Assembly (NCBI GenBank): GCA_012517875.1
Contig: JAAYUB010000035.1
Span: 1-38,420, forward strand
Direction of reading: 5' to 3'
Origin: Acidobacteriota bacterium
GTDB lineage: Bacteria > Acidobacteriota > JAAYUB01
Length of the DNA stretch: 38,420 nt
A program made the position numbers and the translations under genes. Shown piece by piece: positions 9,801 to 16,605 of the stretch (positions within the stretch are counted from its first letter, which is position 1; every line of letters starts with the position of its first letter). The notes under the pieces are model-generated. The model made no database searches. It was not told the DNA's origin and saw nothing but the letters and a program-made list of their open reading frames with translations.

Positions 9801-10072
9801 AGCAGAATGGGGATGAACTGCTTGCGCGACTCGAGGCCGCGGACCACCTCGATGTTCACCTGGTTCGACTTCTTCACCGATTCCGGCGAGATGAGCAGCA
9901 GGATGGCCTGCGCCTGTTCGATGGCCTTCAGCACCTGGGTCAGGTAGGGGATGGCGGGCAGGCTGTTGCGGGTGTAGCACCAGGTGGTGTACCCGGCCTG
10001 CTCCAGGCCGGCGGCGATGTCTACGGCCACCTGAGCGTCTTCCTCGACATAGCTGACAAATACGTCACTCAT
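6863..10072 (-). CDS. TIR domain / TerB-like / beta-propeller multidomain protein
   Basis: This 1069-residue protein opens with a TIR domain (about residues 1-135). Box 1 is DVFVSYVEED, and SPESVKKSNQVNIEVV places a glutamate at residue 75, where NAD-cleaving TIRs carry their catalytic Glu. Residues about 150-450 form an unrecognised domain beginning YPFPLAAVYARR and ending in a possible metal site (CRAC at 413-416, another Cys at 439). Residues about 465-520 (LADGEISAAEREKLEFLA) look TerB-like, and 573-620 look like a second such helical unit. Residues about 645-960 form a WD40/PQQ-like propeller, and the last 100 residues an Ig-like beta sandwich. ATG at 10072 starts exactly at the TIR domain; a TTG at 10102 is a weaker alternative. 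It is promoter-proximal in its operon, diverging from the AAA-RyR gene. It is probably an effector or sensor; NADase activity is inferred. Confidence 0.9.
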   Translation of the reverse strand: MSDVFVSYVEEDAQVAVDIAAGLEQAGYTTWCYTRNSLPAIPYLTQVLKAIEQAQAILLLISPESVKKSNQVNIEVVRGLESRKQFIPILLNNIRWDEFKRLQPEWALAMGGAVGVPATPATVPQLVPRLVEGMSANGLLPKARETFSRIADHYPFPLAAVYARRMIAGAELGQAFQLHEGLRDIGAAVIRYVAVVAAAHYRARCRMGTAPDTFTEGAISQLARPQPDTWVALAHTALGLYPDSDDACIQSLYAFFFDRKHRDDAMGRAAGKLQGWLGPAGLKLPPFSGGDLFELLAKYRVHPQGWGTDGAVLPVEEYRQRGTVLAEALDAALAELECLLQFPLLGVAPESGAGRGADRIVALGAMGREIAPATETIRTGKALTANHVYLCRPGSGGPEPWLDLFPLMTVRRCRACDRPTVDVLDGGGRTAVVWGSPACGHSDELSADERRSLEHFIANREEAPPSPGIAPYLAALREVLADGEISAAEREKLEFLAKMLKLPAECAAEMEQQVRDELERPILSRLRELLSQTHELTAEQRAALREIPDALQPSAERLAALEARVRRLTERYADAVREAATAAGGIPAGRAGLDALAAELDLSPEQTGRLEAGVCQELESRQQISETHDIPPPPAAEEAASPTEVVWRKETASPVTGVAVFGDPIRVLSAGPDGEAQVHDADGRLIYSEQLGGRPYRVLGARGLALLAGWDGQLAAFTEKELIWQVHLDSPIAALAAVPSGEQLFAGTWEGLLRSVDRTGRTRWSQRLADGIACVAASEGHVAAATYSGHLALVDLAGQVVWLRELPAAVTAVQFAAAGDELLLLRRDRTLTRLRIDDQRVLEEMTFEQALPAMSLSGDGRRLAIATGDGHVLVYALADKMTLRRDHALGALAATAGLLMNPDGRFLLVAASDGRLCFVDNQANRISFTGGDPAAGPIHALAAFPDSRAVICGCERALTLGRLARPRLSVSLKPLGALRKGTFTRAELRLANEGSREARAIRLDVDGPVDVRLDGVPKELPAGGTGATAAVSLEPRASGALPVTVRVRYQDTLDLEYEDGSRLLLDAGE

Positions 10073-10342
10073 GGCGCATGCCGTTCCTGTGCAAAATGCC
10101 AAATTCTGCTGGAAAACCGAATTTCCCTATTCTAAGCCCGGATTCCCCCAGTTCAAGCCTTTTTTGGTTTTGTTTGGCCTGCCGTCTCCGGATTTCATAC
10201 GGAAGCAAAAAATCTGCAAATCGTTCGGCTGGATTTTTACGACGGCTTGTTCTAGATTAGATTCGATTGTTCCATCCGACCCGCAACCGGAAATCCCGCA
10301 CTGACCGCGCGGATGCGGACCGCCGACCGAGGAGGACAGCCC
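10073..10342. promoter_or_regulatory. Divergent intergenic control region
   Basis: This 270-bp spacer separates the two divergent transcription units and is clearly more AT-rich than the flanking genes, especially 10115-10275. It should hold promoters for both directions. The segment around 10247-10275 contains overlapping TAGATT-like hexamers usable as a plus-strand -10 box, but no convincing -35 match. A short inverted repeat (GGAAA, six-base gap, TTTCC) lies near 10110-10127. The plus-strand gene has a strong GGAGG site at about 10331-10335. No exact promoter can be fixed by eye. Confidence 0.5.
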
Positions 10343-13042
10343 ATGCCGAAGACCGTCGTGATCGCCGGAGACGTGATGTGGGATCACAACCTGGTGCTCC
10401 ACCCCACCGCGCCGCGGCGCTTCGCCGAGGGACTGCCGCACACCACCATGAAGCGGTGGCGCGGCGGGGCCTGGTACCTGCAGGAACTCGTCCAGATGGC
10501 CTGCGCCGACCTGAACCCCGCGGTCACCGGCATGCCCAAAACAGACAAGGCCCTGCAGAGCTTCACCATTTGGTCGCTGCACCCCGAGGTGGAGAAGAGC
10601 CGGAAGCAGGTCTGGCGGATCCGCCAGCTCCTGGGCTGCCAGATGCCCGAGGAGGGGCCGGAAATCCAACTGCCGCCGAACACCCCGGCGGATCCGGACC
10701 TGGTGGTGCTGGACGATCTCGGCCTGGGCTTCCGGAATGCCGAGGACCGATGGCCGGCGGCCATCCGGGAGGGCGGCGCCCCGCGGTCCATCATCCTGAA
10801 GACCGGCACGCCCCTGGCGCAGGGGTCCCTCTGGAACCACCTGATCGCGCACCACGCCGACCGGCTGACGGTGGTGCTGAGCGTCGGCGCTTTGCGGGCG
10901 CGCCGGGCCATGATCCCGCAGGCCCTGTCCTGGGACCGCTCCATCGAGGCGATGGTCCAGGAGTTCGAGAACGGCCCGTCGGCGTTCGATCTGGCCCGCT
11001 GCCGACGGGTAGTGGTGCATTTCGACGCCGAAGGCGCAGCCTGTTTCACGCGCCTGCCGCTGCATCACCGCCCCCACGAACCGGGCAAACCAGCACGGGC
11101 TCTTCTCCCTCAGGCCCGACTGGAGCGGTTCCTCTACCATCCCGAGCACCTCGAGGGCGCCTGGGAGGCGAAACACCCGGGCCTGATTTTCGGCAACGCT
11201 TCGATTCTGTCCGCCGCCCTGGCCCGCCACGAGCTCGACCCGGATACGTATCCGCTCTTCATCGCCGTGGGACGCGCGTTGGCAGCCATCATGGTCAGCC
11301 ACGAATGCGGCTTCGGCCCGAAGGACAAATTCGGTCCCGAAACGGCGAACAAGCGGTTGCGGGATGTGCTCCACCCCGCGGTGGACAAGAGCGAGCCGGC
11401 CGACGCCTATTTCAGCACCATCGACCACTGTCTGCTGGACGGCGTGGCAACCAGCGGCCGAGCCGATTCGCGCAGCAAACCTAACGCGGCCACCCCCTCC
11501 GCCTATCGTTCCGATCTCCTTCAGGATCTGACAGGACCCAGCCTGGAGTACATCGCGGCCAAGGCGGTGGAAGTGGTGCGGCGCGGCCCGGCGGCCGCGC
11601 TCCAGGCCGCTCCCAAGGCCGTCTATGGCAAGTTCTTCACCGTGGACCGGCAGGAGATCGAGCGGATCAATGCCGTGCGCAACCTGATCGTGGCCTACCA
11701 GAACAACGCCGAAGACCGGCGCCCGCTGTCGCTGGCCGTATTCGGGCCGCCGGGATCGGGCAAATCGTTCGCCATCAAGCAGCTCGTGGCCGAGCTGTTC
11801 GGTGACGACAAGGGGAGTTACGAGTTCAACCTGTCCCAGATGGAGCAGCCGCGGGGGTTGCATCTGGCGCTGCAGCAGGTGCGCGACGCGGCCATCCGCG
11901 GCCGGATCCCCCTGGTGTTCTGGGATGAGTTCGACACGGGTGAACTCCGCTGGCTGAAGGATTTTCTCGCCCCCATGCAGGACACCCAGTTCACTGCCGA
12001 TGGCGTGATTTATCCCTTGGGCAAAGCCATCTTCGTCTTTGCCGGCGGCACCTGCCCCTGCTTCGAGGTGTTCGATCGGACCCGCGCCGGAGGCGTGGTC
12101 GAGGAGGCGTTCCGCGCCGTCAAGGGACCCGATTTCGTCAGCCGGTTGCGCGGCTTCGTGAACATCAAGGGCCCCAATCCCATCTCGGCGGATTGCCAGA
12201 CCGCCGGCGGCCGCGCGGAGTTCAGGCCGGAGGACGATCCCGCCTTCCTGATCCGCCGGGCCATCATCCTGCGTTCCACCCTGGACCGCTTCTATCCGCA
12301 GCTCATCGATCCCGACACGAAGGAGGCGGCCATCAGCGGCAGCGTGCTGCGGGCGTTCCTCACTACGAAGGAGTTCCTGCACGGCGCCCGCTCCCTCGAA
12401 TCGGTGGTCCACATGAGCAACCTCAACGGCGCCCGGTTTTTCGGCGTGGCGGAGTTGCCGCCGCCTGACCTGCTGAATTTGCACGTGACGAAAGATTTCC
12501 AGGAGATCGTGGCCCGTGCCCAGCTCGAGGCGCCCATTTTCGAGGCCCACGCCGAAGCGTGCCATCAAGCCTGGTTCAAGATGAAGGCCGCCGAGGGTTG
12601 GTGCTTCGGCTCGTCGAGGAACGACCGCGCAAAGCTCCATCCCTGGCTGGTGCCGTATGACCAGTTGCCCGAAGCCGTCAAGGAAATGAACCGGGGCACC
12701 GCCCGACTGACCCTGGCCAAGCTCGCGGATCTGGGATATGTCATCCGCCGTCTGCGCCCGGCGGACGCGGCGGCCGTTACCCCCTACACATTCAGCGCGG
12801 ACGAGAAGAAAATGCTCGTCTGCCTGGAGCATGACATCTGGCTGCGCGACAAGATGCTGCGCGGCTACGCCTGGGCGCCCGAGACCTGCGAGCCGCTGCG
12901 GCTCCACCGCGACATCGCCGCGTTCCAGGACGTCCCGGCCGCAGACCAGGAACTCGACTGGGTCATCACCGAGACGATCCCGGTCGTGCTTCACAAGCAC
13001 GGATTCATTCTCGAGCGGAAGACCGGGGAGCCGCCGCAATGA
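10343..13042 (+). CDS. AAA-type ATPase with tandem C-terminal RyR repeats
   Basis: This 899-residue protein has three parts. Residues 1-240 resemble a Rossmann or ribokinase-like fold (VVIAGDVMWDHN at the start, VVLDDLGLGF near 121-130, RRVVVHFDAEGA near 221-232); this is inferred from pattern only. A central P-loop ATPase has Walker A GPPGSGKS (468-475) and Walker B LVFWDEFD (524-531). Residues 734-803 are a clear ryanodine-receptor (RyR) repeat, with HQAWFKMKAAEGW, a KLHPWLVPYDQLPEAVKEMN core and LADLGYVIR. Residues about 826-890 look like a second, more divergent RyR copy (EHDIWLRDKMLRGYAW, then a LHRDIAAFQDVP core). Bacterial RyR domains are associated with nucleotide-signalling and conflict systems. 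GGAGG precedes the ATG at 10343. It overlaps the next gene by four bases, so the two are translationally coupled. Confidence 0.9.
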   Translation: MPKTVVIAGDVMWDHNLVLHPTAPRRFAEGLPHTTMKRWRGGAWYLQELVQMACADLNPAVTGMPKTDKALQSFTIWSLHPEVEKSRKQVWRIRQLLGCQMPEEGPEIQLPPNTPADPDLVVLDDLGLGFRNAEDRWPAAIREGGAPRSIILKTGTPLAQGSLWNHLIAHHADRLTVVLSVGALRARRAMIPQALSWDRSIEAMVQEFENGPSAFDLARCRRVVVHFDAEGAACFTRLPLHHRPHEPGKPARALLPQARLERFLYHPEHLEGAWEAKHPGLIFGNASILSAALARHELDPDTYPLFIAVGRALAAIMVSHECGFGPKDKFGPETANKRLRDVLHPAVDKSEPADAYFSTIDHCLLDGVATSGRADSRSKPNAATPSAYRSDLLQDLTGPSLEYIAAKAVEVVRRGPAAALQAAPKAVYGKFFTVDRQEIERINAVRNLIVAYQNNAEDRRPLSLAVFGPPGSGKSFAIKQLVAELFGDDKGSYEFNLSQMEQPRGLHLALQQVRDAAIRGRIPLVFWDEFDTGELRWLKDFLAPMQDTQFTADGVIYPLGKAIFVFAGGTCPCFEVFDRTRAGGVVEEAFRAVKGPDFVSRLRGFVNIKGPNPISADCQTAGGRAEFRPEDDPAFLIRRAIILRSTLDRFYPQLIDPDTKEAAISGSVLRAFLTTKEFLHGARSLESVVHMSNLNGARFFGVAELPPPDLLNLHVTKDFQEIVARAQLEAPIFEAHAEACHQAWFKMKAAEGWCFGSSRNDRAKLHPWLVPYDQLPEAVKEMNRGTARLTLAKLADLGYVIRRLRPADAAAVTPYTFSADEKKMLVCLEHDIWLRDKMLRGYAWAPETCEPLRLHRDIAAFQDVPAADQELDWVITETIPVVLHKHGFILERKTGEPPQ

Positions 13043-14052
13043 CGCCTCCCTCCGGCTCACCGGCCGCTGCGCCTGCGCTCCGCATCGGTGTCACGGGCCA
13101 CCGGCGGCTCGCCGATCCAGGCGCGGTGGCCGCGGTCGTTCGGAGCGCCCTTCATCGCGAGATCCCCCGGGCGGCCGGTTTATCGGCCTTGCCGGCCGTC
13201 CGGATTCTGTCCTGTCTGGCTGAAGGGGCCGACCGGCTGGTGGCGCAGGTGATGCTGGAGGCGCCGACAGCGACACTCAGCGTCGTGCTGCCGCTGGCGC
13301 CCGCAGAATATTCGGCCGCGTTCGAAGGGCCGTCCTCGCGGCAGGAGTTCGACGAGTTGCTCCGCCAGGATCCGGATCCAGTCTGTCTGCACCCGCGCCC
13401 GCTGGCCGAGGAGTTCCCCGGGCTCGACGCGGCGTCGGCCCGCCAGATCGCCTACCGCAACGCCGGCCGCCACGTGGTCGACCGGTGCGATGTGCTCATC
13501 GCCGTCTGGGACGGCAAGCCGGCCCGCGGCCCAGGCGGCACGGCCGAGATCGTGACCTACGCGCTGGAGCGGGGGCGGCCCGTCGTTCACATCCGCCCCG
13601 ACGCGCCGGGAGCCGTCACCGTGCTCGCCGGCCGCCTGGCCGAAACGTCCGCCGCGGCCACATCCGCACCGCCCGCCGGAGCCGCGGTCACCGGCGGCGC
13701 CCACCCCGTCCCGCGGCGGGTACTGTTCCTGTGCAGCCAGAACAAGCTGCGCAGCCCCACCGCCGAGCGAGTCTTCCGCGGCACACCGGGTCTGGATGTC
13801 CGCTCGGCGGGACTCGACGCCGACGCCGTGGTGCCGCTCACGCGGGAACTTCTCGAGTGGGCCGACCTGGTGCTGGTTATGGAAAAACGCCACCGCAACC
13901 TCATCCAGAAGCGGTTCAAGGACCTATACCGGACCCGGCGGATCGTCTGCCTCCACATCCCCGACGAGTTCGAATTCATGGACGAGGGCCTCGTCCGGCT
14001 GCTGCGCGAACGCGCCGGCCCGCTCATCAACCCGCCGCCCGGCCACTTCTAG
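13039..14052 (+). CDS. SLOG-like domain fused to low-molecular-weight protein tyrosine phosphatase domain
   Basis: This 337-residue fusion starts with ATG overlapping the previous TGA. Residues about 14-188 form a Rossmannoid domain of the SLOG/LOG type: IGVTGHRRL at 16-24, LAEGADRLVAQ at 60-70, VVDRCDVLIAVWDGKPA at 146-162, and GGTAEIVTYALERGRPV at 166-182. SLOG domains bind or process nucleotides and nucleotide-derived signals. After a Pro/Ala-rich linker (about 190-225), residues 226-330 form an LMW-PTP-like domain with the C-x5-R loop CSQNKLRS (C232, R238) and an aspartate-rich IPDEFEFMDEG end (306-317). The catalytic Cys and Arg are present, so phosphatase or related activity is plausible. 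The coupling to the RyR-ATPase gene suggests one complex or pathway. The substrate is unknown. Confidence 0.88.
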   Translation: MTPPSGSPAAAPALRIGVTGHRRLADPGAVAAVVRSALHREIPRAAGLSALPAVRILSCLAEGADRLVAQVMLEAPTATLSVVLPLAPAEYSAAFEGPSSRQEFDELLRQDPDPVCLHPRPLAEEFPGLDAASARQIAYRNAGRHVVDRCDVLIAVWDGKPARGPGGTAEIVTYALERGRPVVHIRPDAPGAVTVLAGRLAETSAAATSAPPAGAAVTGGAHPVPRRVLFLCSQNKLRSPTAERVFRGTPGLDVRSAGLDADAVVPLTRELLEWADLVLVMEKRHRNLIQKRFKDLYRTRRIVCLHIPDEFEFMDEGLVRLLRERAGPLINPPPGHF

Positions 14053-14224
14053 CACTTTCCGTCACCGATTCGCAATATCGCCGGCGAACGGAAACCGGCA
14101 ACTCGGCAGCATCCGAAACAATGGTGATGAATCTGAGAATGAGTCCGTCTATCGGCATAGAGCGCACGGTGACAAATGGCAATAAATCTGCATCTATGAG
14201 TGTTTCACAATTTAGGAGGGCACC

Positions 14225-15247
14225 ATGATTCAGTTCACGCGCGTCACGCTGGTTGTGTTGGTTTGTCTGTTGACCGGTACGGCGGCCTGGGCGGAAGTCC
14301 AGGGCGACTGGACGACCTCGGCCACCCGATTGCGGGGCAAGAACGGCCAGCGGTTCACCTTCGTCTTTCCGGCCGGCGGTACGCTGGGCAGCGTCTGGGG
14401 CACCGATCTGTACACCGACGACTCGTCCATCGCCACCGCGGCGGTTCATGCCGGCCTGATCACCGCGGCCAAGGGCGGCACGGTGACCATCGAGATCCGC
14501 CCCGGCGCCGCCACCTACGCGGGGAGCACTCGGAACGGCGTCACCAGTTCCGGCTTCGGCTCCTTCGGCGGCAGCTTCGTCTTCGTCACCGGCGCGGCCG
14601 GCGGAAAGGCAAAGAGCACATTGGGGGACTGGCACACCTCCGCCACCTCGCTGCGGGGCATGAACGGACAGCGCTTCACGTATTTCTTCCCCGCCAACGG
14701 CACTCTCGGCAGTGTCTGGGGCACCGACCTGTACACCGACGACTCGTCCATCGCCACCGCGGCGGTCCATGCGGGATTGATCACCGCCGAAAAGGGCGGC
14801 ACAGTGACATTCGAGATCCGCGCCGGCGCCTCCGCCTACAAGGGGAGCACCCGGAACGGCGTGACCAGCTCCGACTACGGCGCCTATGACGGCAGCTTTG
14901 CCTTCGTGTCCGGTTCGGCCCAGGAGAGCAAGGAGCTGATCAGTGACTGGAAGACCAGCGCCAGCGCACTGCGGGGCAAGCACGGCCAGCGCTACACGTT
15001 CGTATTTCCTGCCGGCGGCACGCTGGGCAGCGTCTGGGGCACCGACTTGTACACCGACGACTCGTCCATCGCCACGGCCGCCGTCCACGCCGGCCTGATC
15101 ACCGCCGCCAAGGGCGGCACGGTGACCATCGAGATTCGCCCCGGCGCCGCCTCCTACACCGGCAGCACCCGAAACGGCGTGAAGAGCTCCAACTACGGCT
15201 CCTTCGGCGGCAGCTTCGTCTTCATCGTGCCGCCCCCCAAAAAGTAG
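14225..15247 (+). CDS. Exported protein of three tandem LCCL domains
   Basis: This 340-residue protein has a clear Sec signal peptide (hydrophobic VTLVVLVCLLTGTAAWA, cleavage near residue 23). Mature residues 27-121, 134-228 and 240-334 are three copies of an LCCL-like domain. Each contains GSVWGTDLYTDDSSIATAAV, HAGLITA, a GGTVT strand, a GSTRNGV turn, and an SFVF or SFAF strand. LCCL domains are extracellular modules thought to bind lipid or polysaccharide. The usual cysteines are missing: the typical SSICTAAVHAG reads SSIATAAVHAG, and there is no Cys in the mature protein. An ideal GGAGG lies about five bases before the ATG. It is downstream of the SLOG gene but 172 bp away, so it is probably an independent unit. 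Confidence 0.9.
   Translation: MIQFTRVTLVVLVCLLTGTAAWAEVQGDWTTSATRLRGKNGQRFTFVFPAGGTLGSVWGTDLYTDDSSIATAAVHAGLITAAKGGTVTIEIRPGAATYAGSTRNGVTSSGFGSFGGSFVFVTGAAGGKAKSTLGDWHTSATSLRGMNGQRFTYFFPANGTLGSVWGTDLYTDDSSIATAAVHAGLITAEKGGTVTFEIRAGASAYKGSTRNGVTSSDYGAYDGSFAFVSGSAQESKELISDWKTSASALRGKHGQRYTFVFPAGGTLGSVWGTDLYTDDSSIATAAVHAGLITAAKGGTVTIEIRPGAASYTGSTRNGVKSSNYGSFGGSFVFIVPPPKK
14303..15226 (+). repeat. Three tandem in-gene repeats encoding the LCCL units
   Basis: The three LCCL units repeat with periods of about 321 and 318 bp. The segment encoding GSVWGTDLYTDDSSIATAAV is nearly identical in DNA in all three copies, with mostly third-position differences. Linkers between units diverge. This suggests fairly recent internal duplication or gene conversion. 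Confidence 0.85.
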
Positions 15248-15891
15248 TTCCGACCCCGTAGGCCGCATTCACCGAACGCGGCCTACGGCAGGATTCTTCA
15301 ATACCTCGCGGCCTGGCGGTCGAACCGCGCATTCGATGAACGCGCGCCCGTTAAATTCGTCCGACCTTGCGGCCTCCGGCCGCGAGTGGCCGCGGCAGGA
15401 TTCTGCCGCGCAAGCAGCGGAGGAGCGCAGTCCGGACCGGCAGGTCCGGGTGCGCGAAGTATCCGGAATATCCGTCAGCTCCGCAGGAGCGGGAGAAAGT
15501 GAGGTCCCAGCAGTCCCATAGCTGAATGTTCTTTGCTTGCCACATATTGAATCCATTGCCACGATCCCGTCACCGCTGCGCGGCCCCGCCCGCAACTCCA
15601 TAATCCAAACGCCCGGGCCTGACGGCCCGGGCAATTTGCTGCGGCCATTGGCGCAGCCGGGCCGCGGGATCAACCAACAATCCCATGGATCTTGCGGAGT
15701 CATCGGGCCGCGTCCGGCGGACGCCACCGACGTCTGCCCGGCGAACTAACCGTTGACACGCTGCTCCCCTCCCTCGAAAATGGATCCGCTGCGGCTACCG
15801 GTACGCCCGCCAGAACCCAGCCCATCGCCGCCGCCACCTGAGGGTGGGGCCACCGGTCAGCGGCCGAATTTCATCCGTTGAGGATTGTGCC
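15248..15891. other. 644-bp intergenic region rich in perfect hairpins
   Basis: I find no convincing gene between the LCCL gene and mobB. The stretch contains several perfect stem-loops: 15256-15288 (11-bp arms); 15369-15383 (6-bp, 3-base loop); 15391-15410 (8-bp arms CGCGGCAG/CTGCCGCG, loop GATT); 15432-15449 (7-bp arms CCGGACC/GGTCCGG, loop GGCA); and the palindrome GCCCGGGC repeated as an inverted pair at 15611-15618 and 15625-15632. The words GGCAGGATTCT and GCATTC-NNN-GAACGCG each occur twice. This resembles a REP-type intergenic repeat or a structured RNA. The small ORFs here lack ribosome sites and look like chance. Confidence 0.55.
15256..15288. terminator. Perfect 11-bp hairpin after the LCCL gene
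   Basis: CCGTAGGCCGC (15256-15266) pairs perfectly with GCGGCCTACGG (15278-15288) around an 11-base loop, nine bases after the stop codon. It is a plausible transcription-ending or 3'-stabilising hairpin. There is no strong T-run, only a weak ATTCTTC, so intrinsic termination is uncertain. It may instead belong to the hairpin family of the spacer that follows. Confidence 0.5.
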
Positions 15892-16557
15892 ATGATCCCC
15901 ATTCTCTCCGTAGTCGGCAAGTCCGACTCAGGCAAGACCACCCTGCTTGAAAAGCTCATTCCGGAACTCACCCGGCGCGGCTGGCGCGTGGCAACGGTGA
16001 AGCACGATTCCCACGGCTTCGAAGTGGACCACCCGGGCAAGGACAGCTACCGGCACAAGCAAGCCGGCGCCCACACCGCCATCATTGCCTCGCCGTGGCG
16101 GCTGGCGCTGATCCGGGACGTGGAGCGGGATCTGACGCTGGACGAGATCCGCGACCGGTTCATCCAGGACGTGGACCTGGTCCTGTCCGAAGGATACAAG
16201 AGCGACCGCCAGCCCAAGATCGAGGTGTTCCGGCCCGAGCAGCATGGTGAGCCCATCTGCAAGCGGAGCGACGGCCTGGTGGCCCTGGTCAGCGACACCG
16301 ACGTCGACCTCGGCGTCCCCCGTTTCGGACTCGACGACGCCGCCGGACTGGCCGGGTTCATCGAGACGCGTTTCCTGGAGCAGCCGCGGCCCGGCCACGT
16401 CAGCGTGCGTGTGGACGGGCGGGCGGTGCCCATGAAATCATTCGTCCGTGATTTCATCGCCGGCGCTGTCCGCGGAATGCTGGGCGCACTGAAGGATTGC
16501 AACTCGAAGGGGACCATCGACGTGCATGTGGAGCGGGAGAAGGAGGAGGGTGAATAG
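15892..16557 (+). CDS. mobB: Molybdopterin-guanine dinucleotide biosynthesis adaptor MobB
   Basis: MobB is a GTP-binding accessory protein that helps attach GMP to molybdopterin when the bis-MGD cofactor of DMSO-reductase-family enzymes is made. The 221-residue protein starts MIPILSVVGKSDSGKTTLLE, giving P-loop GKSDSGKTT. VATVKHDSHGFEVDHPGKDS, the family signature, follows. VDLVLSEGYKSDRQPKIEVF is the MobB Walker B-region motif. A C-terminal extension of about 45 residues (VRVDGRAVPMKSFVRDFIAG onward) is seen in some anaerobe MobB proteins. The ATG at 15892 is preceded by TTGAGG; a GTG at 15844 is less likely. The stop codon lies inside an 8-bp tandem repeat. The molybdoenzyme genes start 345 bp downstream, a strong functional link. 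Confidence 0.93.
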   Translation: MIPILSVVGKSDSGKTTLLEKLIPELTRRGWRVATVKHDSHGFEVDHPGKDSYRHKQAGAHTAIIASPWRLALIRDVERDLTLDEIRDRFIQDVDLVLSEGYKSDRQPKIEVFRPEQHGEPICKRSDGLVALVSDTDVDLGVPRFGLDDAAGLAGFIETRFLEQPRPGHVSVRVDGRAVPMKSFVRDFIAGAVRGMLGALKDCNSKGTIDVHVEREKEEGE

Positions 16558-16605
16558 GTGAATAGGTGAATAGGTGAATAGGTGAATAGGTGAATAGGTG
16601 AATAG
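16550..16605 (+). repeat. Seven perfect copies of the 8-bp repeat GTGAATAG
   Basis: GTGAATAG is repeated seven times head to tail without mismatch (16550-16605), followed by a partial GTGAG. The first copy supplies the mobB stop codon TAG (16555-16557). The unit is not a multiple of three, and it carries a stop in some frames, so it cannot extend the protein much. It is a microsatellite-like tract prone to slippage. Confidence 0.95.

Noticed and set aside
10127-13060. 977-residue open frame antisense to the AAA-RyR gene
   Set aside because: GC-rich codon bias keeps the opposite strand open. Its translation is low-complexity (Arg/Gln/Gly/His-rich) with no motif, while the plus strand has P-loop and RyR motifs.
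15336-15749. Short reading frames in the hairpin-rich spacer
   Set aside because: They lack ribosome sites and familiar motifs, and they overlap the hairpins on both strands.
16550-16605. Possible CRISPR array
   Set aside because: Units are 8 bp and directly adjacent with no spacers; this is a microsatellite.
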